From NCBI GenBank assembly GCA_029269125.1, contig JARHXX010000002.1:186001-250000 (forward strand): a stretch of DNA of 64,000 nt, written 5' to 3'. This DNA is from Kiritimatiellaeota bacterium B1221 (GTDB taxonomy: Bacteria; Verrucomicrobiota; Kiritimatiellia; SS1-B-03-39; UBA6053). Shown here in pieces: positions 1 to 10,118 of this stretch (position 1 is the first letter of the stretch; the number at the start of each line of letters is the position of its first letter). The position numbers were made by a program, and so were the translations under genes. The notes below the pieces were generated by a model. The model did not search any database and had not been told where the DNA came from. It saw only the letters and a program-made list of their open reading frames with translations.

Positions 1-333
1 AGTGGATTGGGCATCGTATCCATGTTGGCCACTTCCTTGGGTTGGCAGACGGAGGGGATTGAAATTGAACCCGGATTGGTCCATGAAAGCCGCCATCTTT
101 CCCATCTCTTCGATCTCCCGGTGAAGATTCACCAAGGCAGCTTTTTTCCCAGGGACCAGGAGGTGATTGAGCATCTTTCCGAACGATGCGGGAAAGCGGA
201 TGTGATATATGTGTATCCCTGGCCGGATCAGGAAATTGAAATTTTTGATCTTTTTGACCAACTCGCCAAACCGGGGGCGCATTTATTGACCTACTACGGT
301 ATCGAGGATATTCGGGTTTTCGAAAAAGTGTAA
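1..333 (+). CDS. C-terminal part of a SAM-dependent methyltransferase-like protein (5' truncated by window edge)
   Basis: The reading frame is already open at base 1, so the gene starts upstream and only about 110 C-terminal residues are seen. The visible part begins with a glycine-containing SGLG segment followed about 15 residues later by an acidic EIE, as in motif I and the acidic loop of class I Rossmann methyltransferases. Further on, ADVIYVYPWPDQE resembles the motif IV strand (acidic residue followed by aromatic and proline). No substrate can be deduced. The gene ends 71 bp before aroQ on the same strand. It could also be another Rossmann-fold protein; the assignment is tentative. Confidence 0.5.
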   Translation, partial: SGLGIVSMLATSLGWQTEGIEIEPGLVHESRHLSHLFDLPVKIHQGSFFPRDQEVIEHLSERCGKADVIYVYPWPDQEIEIFDLFDQLAKPGAHLLTYYGIEDIRVFEKV

Positions 334-404
334 TTCGATTCCGAAAGCGATAACGATTTTGTGAGGCTTTACATCCCCCCCTTCGTTCTGGTAGGGGGAT
401 CAGC

Positions 405-848
405 ATGAAAATTCTTGTCTTACATGGACCCAACCTCGGACTTCTCGGAAGCCGTGAGCCCGGTATTTATGGTCATTTGACTTTAGCCGATATCAATCGC
501 CAAATTGCTGATGCGGCTTCTGAATTTGGCGTAGAGGTTGAGTGCAAACAAACTGATATCGAGGGGGAGCTGGTTCAATGGATCGGGCAGGCAGGGGGCG
601 AAGTGGACGGATTGATCATTAATCCGGCTGCGTATACACATACCAGTGTGGCGATTCGGGATGCGATTAGTGCATCAAAATTGAAAACGGTGGAAGTACA
701 TCTTTCCAATACCCATGCCCGCGAAGAATTCCGCCATATCAGTTTGACAGCCCCGGTTTGTGTGGCGCAGATTCAGGGATTTGGTCCGGCAGGATACTGT
801 CTGGCCCTGAAAGGATTGGTCGACGTTCTGCACTCGACAGAAGACTAG
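405..848 (+). CDS. aroQ: Type II 3-dehydroquinate dehydratase
   Basis: This cytoplasmic shikimate-pathway enzyme converts 3-dehydroquinate to 3-dehydroshikimate. At 147 residues it has the normal length of the type II (AroQ) family. The N-terminal LHGPNLGLLGSREPGIYG carries the catalytic tyrosine and its arginine-containing lid. IINPAAYTHTS is the substrate-binding strand, and the HLSNTHAREEFRH segment holds the conserved catalytic histidine. A purine-rich AGGGGGA lies about 7 bases before the ATG. The gene stands just upstream of accB-accC, an arrangement common in many bacteria, and is probably co-transcribed with them. Confidence 0.95.
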   Translation: MKILVLHGPNLGLLGSREPGIYGHLTLADINRQIADAASEFGVEVECKQTDIEGELVQWIGQAGGEVDGLIINPAAYTHTSVAIRDAISASKLKTVEVHLSNTHAREEFRHISLTAPVCVAQIQGFGPAGYCLALKGLVDVLHSTED

Positions 849-906
849 AAAACCGTTAGGAAAAAACAATCATTTTACGACGATTAACTATAGGAGAGCC
901 TATTTC

Positions 907-1356
907 ATGGAATACAAAGATTTAAAACGCATCATTGAACTGGTGAAAGATAACGGAATTGTGGAATTCGAACTTGAGACGGAAGCATTCAAGCTTTCTT
1001 CCAAGCTGGCCTCTACAGGTGCCGTGCAGATGGTGGCGGCTCCGGCTGCGGCCCCTGTGGCAGCTGCGCCAGCACCGGCTGCGGCGCCGGCGGCTGCTGA
1101 ACCCGCGGTATCCAATGCGCCCACAATTAAATCTCCCATGGTGGGTACCTTTTACCGCTCCTCTTCTCCTGAAGCGGATCCCTTCTGCAAAGTAGGGGAT
1201 GTGGTAACGCCTGAATCGACCGTTTGCATTATCGAGGCGATGAAAGTGATGAACGAAATCAAAGCGGAGCAAAAAGGCCGCATCAGCAAGATTCTGATCG
1301 AAAACGGCGAAGCCGTAGAATTCGGCCAAAGTCTTTTCGAAATCGAACCGCTCTAA
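907..1356 (+). CDS. accB: Biotin carboxyl carrier protein of acetyl-CoA carboxylase
   Basis: AccB carries the covalently bound biotin that shuttles carboxylate from biotin carboxylase (AccC) to the carboxyltransferase in malonyl-CoA synthesis. The 149-residue product has the usual three parts: a short N-terminal dimerisation region (1-40), an Ala/Pro-rich flexible linker (about 45-70), and a biotinyl domain (about 75-149) with the EAMKVMNE biotinylation motif. An AGGAGAG ribosome binding site precedes the ATG. The gene is 15 bp upstream of accC. The accA/accD subunits are not in this window. Confidence 0.97.
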   Translation: MEYKDLKRIIELVKDNGIVEFELETEAFKLSSKLASTGAVQMVAAPAAAPVAAAPAPAAAPAAAEPAVSNAPTIKSPMVGTFYRSSSPEADPFCKVGDVVTPESTVCIIEAMKVMNEIKAEQKGRISKILIENGEAVEFGQSLFEIEPL

Positions 1357-1371
1357 GGGGGACCGTTTATT

Positions 1372-2757
<1,386 letters not shown>

Positions 2758-2776
2758 CTCGTAATCCCGCCCGCTT

Positions 2777-3691
2777 ATGTCTGATCCTTCTCTGGTTATT
2801 GTCGGTTCCATTGGTATCGACCACATTGAAACTCCTTTTGTGAAGAAACCCAACCAGTTGGGAGGATCGGTCAGTTACGCTTGTGCGGCCGCGTCCTTTT
2901 TCAGCTCTCCGGGTATGGTCGGGGTGGTGGGAGATGATTTTCCCGAAGAATTCATGGAACTCTATCGGGGCTTTCATGTGGATCTGCAGGGATTGCAACG
3001 GGCACCGGGACAAACCTTTTCCTGGACCGGGGTTTACGAAGAAAATATGGACAATCGCCAAACACTGGAAACCGTGTTAGGGGTGTTTGAAACTTTTGAA
3101 CCCACTTTGCCGGAGTCTTATTTGGATGCCCCCTTTGTGTTTCTAGGCAATATGCATCCCGGCTTACAACTGCATGTGCTTTCACAAATTCGTGCCCCTA
3201 AATTTGTGCTGGCCGACACCATGGACTTGTGGATCAATATCACCAGGGACGAATTGATCCAGGTGATTGGCAAAGTGAATATGCTGACTCTCAATGAATC
3301 CGAAGCGCGTTTGCTGACCGGTTGTCACAACCTCATGGATGCGGCGAATCAGCTGTTGACCATGGGGCCTCAGTTTATTCTCATTAAAAAAGGGGAGCAC
3401 GGCAGTATGCTCTTCGGAGAACAGGGGATTTTTATCCAGCCCGCATTTCCCATCGCGGATGTGGAAGATCCCACCGGTGCCGGCGATACCTTTGCCGGGG
3501 CCTTGATGGGATATTTAGCCAAAACTGATTCATGTGAAGAAGCGGACATCCGCCGTGCGATGGTACACGGGTCTGTGGTCGCCTCTTATGGCGTTCAAGC
3601 ATTCAGTCTTGAAGGGCTGCAAGCCATCAATGCGTCCAAAATTGACGGACGGGTTTCAGCACTCACTTCGATGATGCAGGTGGATTTGTAA
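2777..3691 (+). CDS. PfkB-family carbohydrate kinase
   Basis: The 304-residue product is a ribokinase/PfkB-fold kinase that probably phosphorylates a sugar or nucleoside with ATP in the cytoplasm. The N-terminal VGSIGIDHIETP and GGSVSYACAAASFF segments form the substrate-binding glycine motif. DPTGAGDTFAGALMGYL near residue 230 is the PfkB signature 2, with the anion hole and the catalytic aspartate. Neighbours (accC upstream, an exported hydrolase starting directly after the stop) do not reveal the substrate, so no finer name is justified. Confidence 0.85.
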   Translation: MSDPSLVIVGSIGIDHIETPFVKKPNQLGGSVSYACAAASFFSSPGMVGVVGDDFPEEFMELYRGFHVDLQGLQRAPGQTFSWTGVYEENMDNRQTLETVLGVFETFEPTLPESYLDAPFVFLGNMHPGLQLHVLSQIRAPKFVLADTMDLWINITRDELIQVIGKVNMLTLNESEARLLTGCHNLMDAANQLLTMGPQFILIKKGEHGSMLFGEQGIFIQPAFPIADVEDPTGAGDTFAGALMGYLAKTDSCEEADIRRAMVHGSVVASYGVQAFSLEGLQAINASKIDGRVSALTSMMQVDL

Positions 3692-4915
3692 GTGAAAAGG
3701 AACCTGGTTCTCCCGGTTTTCTTTTTCATTTTTTTGGGATACCTGCCCGCTCAAGATTTAGGAGTTCGTCATTTTCAGGTCCCCATTTCCGATGGGGGCT
3801 TTCAATCCCGGGATTTTTTACAGGCCTTACTGGAAATCGGCGGATCCGAAGTGGTTCTGCCTGAAAATTTTCCCAGCCAGCAGTTTGATGCCGGGGGACC
3901 GGGTTCACGCATCAGTTTGTTTGCCTGGAATGCACTTCTGAAAGATTTTGGTGTGCAGCTTTCCCTCCAGCCGGAGGCTTTAGCGATTCGCATGGATCTT
4001 CATACTTTTGAAGCCACGCTTGACCGTTTTGAGCAGACGTTTATTGACGGTTTTCATGTCGAAAGAGCCGCCGATCTGCTGCGCATCTCAAGCCCGTCCT
4101 CCCAGGGACCCGTAGTGGTTTTGGTGCATGGTCTCGACAGCAGTAAGCGTTTATTCGGTGGAACCTGCAAGGTCCTGGTGGAAAAAGGTTATGATGTCTA
4201 TTTCTTTGAATATCCAAATGATGACCGGGTGATACGCAACGCTGAACGCCTCTCTGAAGCATTAAAGACCTTGCCACCAGAACGTCAGCAGGACATCACT
4301 TTGGTGACCATTTCCATGGGAGGGGTGATTAGTCAGTTGATGTTGGAAACGCCTGAGCTACAGGTGAGAGGCGTCAGGCGCTTTATCGCCTGTGTCCCCC
4401 CGTTTCATGGATCTGAAATGGCTGCATTTCGGGGAATTGTTGAGATCGGGGATCACACCCTCTCGATTTTCTTTAACCCCCAAAAAGCCCTCGATTTTTG
4501 GGGCGATGGCATGGGCAGGGCGGGAATTGACCTTCAACCCCGTTCTTTGTTGATGGCGCAGTTGGACCGCTTAAAACGTGATCCGAATGTGCACTACAGT
4601 ATCCTGGCCGGGAACAAAGGCATCTTCGAACCCACCGTGCTGCAAAAAGCCCGGGAGGAGTTGGCCGCCTCACCGTCAGAAAACAGTATAATGGAAACTG
4701 TCCGCCTGTTAACTCTCGACCGACTGGATCTGATCCTTCAGTTCCAGAGTCCCAACGGTGATGGCGTCGTCACTTTGGAAAGCGCGACCCTCGAAGGGGT
4801 TACCGACCGGGTGGTGCTTCCCTTCAGCCATCTTGATTTCCTCACCGGTTTCACTGCAAAAGAAGATATCCCCGCACTTAAAGAAGTAATGAAACGTCTT
4901 CCCGTGATAGACTAA
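3692..4915 (+). CDS. Exported alpha/beta-hydrolase (lipase/esterase-like)
   Basis: A 407-residue protein that starts with GTG immediately after the kinase stop codon. The first ~20 residues (MKRNLVLPVFFFIFLGYLPA) form a signal peptide ending before QDLG. An uncharacterised region of roughly 110 residues comes before the alpha/beta-hydrolase core. The core has an oxyanion-hole strand VVLVHGLDSSK, a nucleophile elbow TISMGGV (serine nucleophile), and a candidate catalytic histidine near the C terminus in PFSHLDFLTG. The substrate is unknown; PGAP1-like lipases have a similar layout. The stop overlaps the convergent pabB-pabC stop by a few bases. Confidence 0.75.
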   Translation: MKRNLVLPVFFFIFLGYLPAQDLGVRHFQVPISDGGFQSRDFLQALLEIGGSEVVLPENFPSQQFDAGGPGSRISLFAWNALLKDFGVQLSLQPEALAIRMDLHTFEATLDRFEQTFIDGFHVERAADLLRISSPSSQGPVVVLVHGLDSSKRLFGGTCKVLVEKGYDVYFFEYPNDDRVIRNAERLSEALKTLPPERQQDITLVTISMGGVISQLMLETPELQVRGVRRFIACVPPFHGSEMAAFRGIVEIGDHTLSIFFNPQKALDFWGDGMGRAGIDLQPRSLLMAQLDRLKRDPNVHYSILAGNKGIFEPTVLQKAREELAASPSENSIMETVRLLTLDRLDLILQFQSPNGDGVVTLESATLEGVTDRVVLPFSHLDFLTGFTAKEDIPALKEVMKRLPVID

Positions 4916-6615
4916 TCTCCGGTTGTCATTTTCACCCGCCCGCGAAGTGCATTCACCAAATAGATCTCATCCGCAGTCTCTAAATCCGTTTGTGTGCATA
5001 CTTTTTCCTCAAGCCTTCCTGCATTTAGCAAAGCGGCTCTGGCGACCCCCCGCAAAAGTCCGGAGGAGGAAGGAGGGGTGAAAGTTTGCCCCGCTTTCAC
5101 CCAGAGCAGATTTCCGATGGTAAATTCCATCAGTTCCCCCCGTTCATTGATGAGTAGCGTTTCATCCACATCCGGATGACGTTTTCTGGCATCCTCATAG
5201 ATACGACGCCGGGAGGTTTTGTGTTTAAGCTGGGGATGGGTTGAAGGGGTTGGAACGGTGTCGACCCTGAAGGTCATCGACGTTTTGTTTTTGGGTAAAT
5301 CGGAGAGTTGAATCCCGATTTTCCCCGCTTCGGAAAGGGTCAGTCGAACTTTTCCGGTTTCCGGAAAAGTAAGGGCGGCAATGCGTTTGTCCAATTCTTG
5401 TGGATCAAGTTCCATGCCCAGTTCTGCGGCAGATGAGACAAGGCGTTGTCGGTGTAAGGGCCAAAGTTTGATCCCCGAATCTGGTTCGCCCCGCATGGTT
5501 TCAATCAACTGGAATTCATCAACTTTGTGTTTTAAAACGGCAGTTTTGAGTAAGCTTTCCTGATATTCTTCTTTTGCACAACTGTCCCACACAATACCGC
5601 ATCCACTGTGATAGCGGAAATCCCCCGAGGTTTTGTCGATGACCGCGGTGCGGATCGCGACATTAAATTCGCTGATCCCATCGCCGAAAAAGCCTCCGAT
5701 ACAACCCGTGTAAATGCCTCTGGGAGCGGTCTCCAATTTTCGAATCCATTCCATGGTTTTACGTTTGGGGGCACCGGTGATGGAGGCGCAGGGAAACAAC
5801 GCACATAACCAGTCCACGGGTGAACCGCTACCGTTCGCGGTTACGGTAGAAGTCATTTGCACCAGACTGGGGAAGCTTTCGATCTCAAACAGGTGATCTG
5901 CTTTCACCGATCCGCAATCGGCAAGTTTTCCCAGATCATTGCGGATCATATCGACAATCATGATGTTTTCAGCCCGGTTTTTTAACGAAGCTCTCAGGCG
6001 TTTTTCTTCACCGGGTGCGGCAGTGCCTTTCATCGGTTTGCAGGAGATTTGATCCGACTGATGTTTGAAAAAACGTTCGGGAGAAGCGGAAATAATGATT
6101 TGGTCTGCTTCTTCAATGTATGCTTGATGTTGCGCGGACTGGGCTTTTCGCAATTGACGGAACAGGGACCAGGGATCTCCCTTTATTTTTCCCAGTAGCG
6201 GATAGGTGAAATTCACCTGATAGGTTTCCCCCTGGGCGATGGCCTGATGTATTTGACCGATCGCCTGTCGAAACGGAGCTTCATTCAGTTGAGGTTCAAG
6301 TTCTGAAAGTGTGCAGGGCAGGGTGTTTTTTGGAGGAAGTCCGAGACGTTGTTCTTTATAAACGGTGAAGCGCAGAAAGGGGGTGTCCGGAGGTAAGGGA
6401 TGCACCTGATAATGCGGATCAAAGGCGGGAGACGCTTCGTACGCGATCCATCCCACCGCATGCAGCCCCTTTTCCGCATCCCGTTCCAAGCCCCTGATGG
6501 CAGGGAGAACCTCGGCTAAGCTCCACGCTTCCACACAGCGTTCCACGCCAGTAAAATGCACCCAGTAGGCGCATCCCTGGTTGTCTGTGCGTTGAAGAGC
6601 ATGAAAAGCGTTCAT
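4912..6615 (-). CDS. pabB: Aminodeoxychorismate synthase component I fused to 4-amino-4-deoxychorismate lyase (PabB-PabC)
   Basis: This two-domain enzyme makes p-aminobenzoate for folate. Residues about 1-340 are the chorismate-utilising PabB domain, with [27 protein letters not shown] and [11 protein letters not shown] motifs typical of the anthranilate/ADC synthase family. Residues about 345-567 are a fold-IV PLP domain like PabC. It has a [11 protein letters not shown] segment containing the likely PLP-binding lysine, and an [23 protein letters not shown] strand. Fusion of the two steps in one chain is known in several bacteria. The glutaminase PabA is not nearby. The gene is divergent from thyA-folA, so folate functions are grouped here. 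Confidence 0.92.
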   Translation of the reverse strand: MNAFHALQRTDNQGCAYWVHFTGVERCVEAWSLAEVLPAIRGLERDAEKGLHAVGWIAYEASPAFDPHYQVHPLPPDTPFLRFTVYKEQRLGLPPKNTLPCTLSELEPQLNEAPFRQAIGQIHQAIAQGETYQVNFTYPLLGKIKGDPWSLFRQLRKAQSAQHQAYIEEADQIIISASPERFFKHQSDQISCKPMKGTAAPGEEKRLRASLKNRAENIMIVDMIRNDLGKLADCGSVKADHLFEIESFPSLVQMTSTVTANGSGSPVDWLCALFPCASITGAPKRKTMEWIRKLETAPRGIYTGCIGGFFGDGISEFNVAIRTAVIDKTSGDFRYHSGCGIVWDSCAKEEYQESLLKTAVLKHKVDEFQLIETMRGEPDSGIKLWPLHRQRLVSSAAELGMELDPQELDKRIAALTFPETGKVRLTLSEAGKIGIQLSDLPKNKTSMTFRVDTVPTPSTHPQLKHKTSRRRIYEDARKRHPDVDETLLINERGELMEFTIGNLLWVKAGQTFTPPSSSGLLRGVARAALLNAGRLEEKVCTQTDLETADEIYLVNALRGRVKMTTGD

Positions 6616-6704
6616 TATCCGCTTTTAGCCCATTTATGATACCTCTGACGAGGTTGAATTCGCTTTTGATTGCACGAGCGCTTCTGAATCGTTATCAAAT
6701 GTTC

Positions 6705-7499
6705 ATGAAAGCCTATTTAGACCTTCTTCAACATATTTTAGATCAAGGCGTAGACAAGTCCGATCGTACCGGAACGGGGACGCGTAGCTGTTTTGGGTAT
6801 CAATTCCGCTTTGACCTGCAGGAGGGCTTTCCCATGGTTACCACCAAGAAGCTGCATACCCGATCGATTATTCATGAACTTCTTTGGTTTTTGAAAGGGG
6901 ATACCAATGTGAAGTATCTACAGGAAAACAACGTAAGAATTTGGAATGAGTGGGCGGATGAAAATGGCGATTTGGGTCCGGTATACGGAAAGCAATGGCG
7001 CTCTTGGGGTGCACCGAACGGGGAAACCATCGATCAACTGAAATGGGTGGAGAACGAAATCAAAACCAACCCCGATTCCCGCCGTTTGCTGGTGAGTGCC
7101 TGGAATGTGGGTGAATTGGATCAAATGGCTTTGATGCCCTGTCACTGTCTATTTCAGTTCTATGTGGCGAAAGGAAAACTGAGCTGTCAGCTCTATCAAC
7201 GGAGTGCGGATGTGTTTTTGGGGGTGCCGTTTAATATTGCCAGTTATGCACTCCTCACCTGCATGATGGCGCAGGTCTGCGGCTTGGAACCGGGTGATTT
7301 TGTGCATACCTTCGGTGATGTGCATTTATATCAAAATCATTTTGATCAGGTCAAACTTCAGCTTACCCGTGAACCCTATGCCTTGCCCCGATTAAAATTG
7401 AATCCGGAACGCAAGTGCCTCACGGACTTTGTCTTCGAGGATATTGAAATTGTGGGGTATGAATGCCATCCGCACATTGCAGCGGAGGTATCGGTATGA
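6705..7499 (+). CDS. thyA: Thymidylate synthase (ThyA)
   Basis: ThyA makes dTMP from dUMP using methylene-tetrahydrofolate, producing dihydrofolate that DHFR must recycle. The ATG at 6705 (MKAYLDLLQ) is chosen over an upstream in-frame ATG at 6636 because it gives 264 residues aligning with the standard family N terminus; the extra 23 residues are not family-like. Visible motifs are DRTGTGTRS (phosphate-binding arginine), [12 protein letters not shown] with the catalytic cysteine, and [18 protein letters not shown]. The last codons overlap the folA start by 4 bp (ATGA), showing translational coupling. Confidence 0.97.
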   Translation: MKAYLDLLQHILDQGVDKSDRTGTGTRSCFGYQFRFDLQEGFPMVTTKKLHTRSIIHELLWFLKGDTNVKYLQENNVRIWNEWADENGDLGPVYGKQWRSWGAPNGETIDQLKWVENEIKTNPDSRRLLVSAWNVGELDQMALMPCHCLFQFYVAKGKLSCQLYQRSADVFLGVPFNIASYALLTCMMAQVCGLEPGDFVHTFGDVHLYQNHFDQVKLQLTREPYALPRLKLNPERKCLTDFVFEDIEIVGYECHPHIAAEVSV

Positions 7500-8005
7500 C
7501 GAAACCCGAACTGGTGCTGATTGTGGCCATGGACCGCCAGCGGGTTATTGGCAAAGAAAACCAGCTGCCCTGGCGTCTGTCAGCCGATTTAAAAGCTTTT
7601 AAACAGCGGACACTGGGATCTCCTATCCTCATGGGCCGGAAGACCTGGGAATCTATAGGGCGTCCTTTGCCCGGCCGGAAAAATTTGGTGATGAGCCGAC
7701 AAGCGGACTTTATTGCCGAGGGGGCGGTGGTGGTGTCTTCTATTGAAGACGCGTTATCACAACTCACGGATAACGATTGTTTGTTTGTCATTGGCGGTGA
7801 AGAAATCTATCGCCTCTGTCTCCCGCAAGCCCAACGATTGATTGTCACCTATGTGGACACCGTGGTGGAAGGGGGCGATGCCTGGTTCCCCGAGTGGGAT
7901 AAGGATGCGTTTGTCCAACTGTCCGCCGAAAGTTATACGGCTGATGAACGAAACGAATTTGATTTTAAAATCATAGAATATGGCAAGAAAGATTCAGATC
8001 GCTGA
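7496..8005 (+). CDS. folA: Dihydrofolate reductase
   Basis: FolA reduces dihydrofolate to tetrahydrofolate with NADPH, directly recycling the product of ThyA. The start at 7496 is preferred because a GGAGGT ribosome binding site lies 6 bases upstream and the ATGA overlap couples it to thyA; an upstream in-frame start at 7463 would add non-conserved residues. The 169-residue protein shows [20 protein letters not shown] (folate pocket and Met20-like loop), [18 protein letters not shown] (NADPH site) and [10 protein letters not shown]. It overlaps the next gene by 26 bp. Confidence 0.96.
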   Translation: MTKPELVLIVAMDRQRVIGKENQLPWRLSADLKAFKQRTLGSPILMGRKTWESIGRPLPGRKNLVMSRQADFIAEGAVVVSSIEDALSQLTDNDCLFVIGGEEIYRLCLPQAQRLIVTYVDTVVEGGDAWFPEWDKDAFVQLSAESYTADERNEFDFKIIEYGKKDSDR

Positions 8006-8657
8006 GCCGCCGCCCCGACATGCGGTCGAGGTGCTCAGCAATGTTCATTTAGGGGATGGGATTTACGCCCTCCGGCTCCAATCTCCTTTTTCGGATTGGA
8101 AACCGGGAGACTGCATTGCGGTTTACGACGGGGAGGGAAGGGGGATCAGCCGGCCTTACAGTCTTTGTGGATCCACATCCGATTCTGAACTGGAACTTTG
8201 GGTGCGTCAGTTTCCCGGCGGGCAGGTGAGTGAATTTCTCTGCGGATGTCGGTCAGGGGACCGCATCCAGGTGAGTCCACCCTTCGGATATTTCAGACCT
8301 GCAGAACCCCGTACAGCCGATAAACTCTATTTCGCCACAGGGACAGGGATTGCGCCCTTTCTCTCTGCCATCCGCTCAGGAGCGGCTCAACCGCGCGAAG
8401 TGTACTGGGGGCTACGCCAGCCCTTGGAAAAGATGCCGGATTTCCCGCTGAATATATTTTTAAGTCAGTCTCAACATCCTGAATGGCGGACAGGCCGCAT
8501 CAGCCACATCCTCTCAGAAGTGAATTTTACTGAAGCGACCCATGTGTATGCCTGTGGGCTGGACCGGATGATTGAAGAAGTGCTGGGATATTTTTCTTCG
8601 CAGGGGCTGGCGGAATCCCAATTACACCGGGAATGTTTTTTTACCTCGAATCTGTAG
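7980..8657 (+). CDS. FAD/NAD(P)-binding oxidoreductase of the ferredoxin-NADP reductase superfamily
   Basis: A 225-residue cytoplasmic flavoprotein with the two-domain FNR fold. The FAD domain has the RPYSLCGS motif (R-x-Y-S flavin-binding), and the nucleotide domain has FATGTGIAPFLSAI. HVYACGLDRMIEEV is the strand before the C-terminal ECFFTSNL, matching the E-x-F tail seen in bacterial ferredoxin/flavodoxin reductases. It overlaps folA by 26 bp and is probably in the thyA-folA operon. The electron partner (ferredoxin, flavodoxin or an oxygenase) cannot be told. It is the first of three FNR-type genes in the window. Confidence 0.8.
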   Translation: MARKIQIAEPPPRHAVEVLSNVHLGDGIYALRLQSPFSDWKPGDCIAVYDGEGRGISRPYSLCGSTSDSELELWVRQFPGGQVSEFLCGCRSGDRIQVSPPFGYFRPAEPRTADKLYFATGTGIAPFLSAIRSGAAQPREVYWGLRQPLEKMPDFPLNIFLSQSQHPEWRTGRISHILSEVNFTEATHVYACGLDRMIEEVLGYFSSQGLAESQLHRECFFTSNL

Positions 8658-8688
8658 TCCGGGCATTTCATGCATGGTGGACTGCATT

Positions 8689-9393
8689 TTAATCGCGCAG
8701 GGACATCAGCAGGCGCAAGATGTACCAGAAGAGCAATATCACACTGGCAAACAAAGAAAGACTGGCGGACACGTGTTGGTCGGTGCGGTAGTGATGCAGA
8801 ACATTTGAAGTGTCGTATAAAATGGCTCCACCGGCAAACAGAATCATCAGTCCGGAGAACAGGGTACCCAAATTAAATCCGAAGAGGATACTGGCGACAA
8901 TCACCCCTATGGCAACGATTCCCGCGATACTGAGGATGGGTCCCATAAAGCTGAAATCTTTGCGGGTCATAAACACGACCGCGGTGAGAGCAAGAAAGAG
9001 AGCGGCCGTCATCACGGCGGCCTGTTGAATCACGCCCGGATAATATGCGCTGGCGAGATAGAGCAGGGGGGTGATAATGATGGCTTCGGCTGCCGTATAC
9101 AGTCCCAGGCCCAAATATTGCAGGCCCACGGAGGTATCAGACATCGCCCACTTGTTCGCGATCCATGAAACCCCCATAAACAAGCCCATTACCACCAACC
9201 AGGAGTACTGGGATCCCACCATGAGGGGAATCAGTTTTTGGGGCAATGTGGATTGCAGAATCAATCCGCACAGGCCCGCGAAGACTAACAAAGCGCCGGC
9301 AAGATGGGAATAGGTTTGACGGACGAATTGAGCGCGGGCAGAGGGTTCTGCACGTGAGGCGAGAGTGGGATAAGGGGCAGTGGTCGTGTTCAT
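8689..9393 (-). CDS. Bax inhibitor-1 / YccA family membrane protein
   Basis: A 234-residue polytopic inner-membrane protein of the BI-1 (TMBIM, PF01027) family. After a polar N terminus ending QFVRQTYSHLAGALLVFAGLCG come about seven hydrophobic segments (for example WLVVMGLFMGVSWIANKWA and ILSIAGIVAIGVIVASILFG), with ILYDTSNVLHHYRTDQHVSASLSLFASVILLFWYILRL near the end. That includes the conserved aspartate-containing YDTS motif associated with calcium/pH sensing in family members. The start at 9393 is favoured over 9408 because GAAGGA lies 7 bases upstream. The bacterial function is poorly understood. Confidence 0.88.
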   Translation of the reverse strand: MNTTTAPYPTLASRAEPSARAQFVRQTYSHLAGALLVFAGLCGLILQSTLPQKLIPLMVGSQYSWLVVMGLFMGVSWIANKWAMSDTSVGLQYLGLGLYTAAEAIIITPLLYLASAYYPGVIQQAAVMTAALFLALTAVVFMTRKDFSFMGPILSIAGIVAIGVIVASILFGFNLGTLFSGLMILFAGGAILYDTSNVLHHYRTDQHVSASLSLFASVILLFWYILRLLMSLRD

Positions 9394-9404
9394 AAAGTCT
9401 TCCT

Positions 9405-10076
9405 TCATTCAGAGGTGGATTCGTCGTAGGCGCGATAGTAATAGGGCTCATGATGGAGATCAACCGCATTTACGCCACGTTCGGTGAGTATTTCTTCGGC
9501 TTCATAGATCATTTCGTTGGCACCACAAAGGTAATAGGCCGCATCCGGAATGAGCGGCATCGTTTTGAGATGTTCCGTTAACCGTCCGGAGTGACCTTCA
9601 AATTCTTCTTGAGAGCAAAAAGGGAAATAACCAATCCCTTCCAACTCTTCCTTGAAGTAGAGATCTGCGGCATATCTTACGCCGTGAAGGAGGGTAAGGT
9701 TTAAATTCGCAACACTGCGTACAAAAGCTCTACAGGGGGCAATCCCGGTTCCCGTTGCACAAAAGACGACCGGTTTTTCCGGATCGCGCAATGTGAACCG
9801 TCCATAGGGACCCTGTACCGGAATGCGGTCACCCACTTTCAGTTTCAGCAGGTGAGGGGTGACGACGCCGTGAGGAATCAGGCGATACAAAACGTCAAGG
9901 GTTTCATCCTGTTCTCCGGAGGCAATGCTGTAATCCCGTTGATCCTGCGGGTCCGCTCCACCCAGGCTGATCAATTGACCGGCCTGCCAATCCCAATGGG
10001 GTCGTTCAAACCGTAAAAGGTGTGCGTCCAGACCCAGAGGCCGGTGTTCAAGAATTTTAAGTGTATCCGCGGTCAT
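9405..10076 (-). CDS. FAD/NAD(P)-binding oxidoreductase of the ferredoxin-NADP reductase superfamily
   Basis: A second compact FNR-type flavoprotein, about 223 residues from the ATG at 10076 (a TTG at 10094 would add six residues). The flavin motif is R-D-Y-S in DQRDYSIASGEQD. The pyridine-nucleotide domain shows VVFCATGTGIAPCRAFVRS, and the C-terminal part has AYYLCGANEMIYEAEEIL. The C terminus (PYYYRAYDESTSE) differs from classic FNRs, so the electron partner is unknown. It lies 11 bp upstream of the BI-1 gene on the same strand, which suggests co-transcription with it. Confidence 0.78.
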   Translation of the reverse strand: MTADTLKILEHRPLGLDAHLLRFERPHWDWQAGQLISLGGADPQDQRDYSIASGEQDETLDVLYRLIPHGVVTPHLLKLKVGDRIPVQGPYGRFTLRDPEKPVVFCATGTGIAPCRAFVRSVANLNLTLLHGVRYAADLYFKEELEGIGYFPFCSQEEFEGHSGRLTEHLKTMPLIPDAAYYLCGANEMIYEAEEILTERGVNAVDLHHEPYYYRAYDESTSE

Positions 10077-10118
10077 GGACTGGACATATTCCAATCCGGT
10101 GCTTCTGGCAAGACCCGC

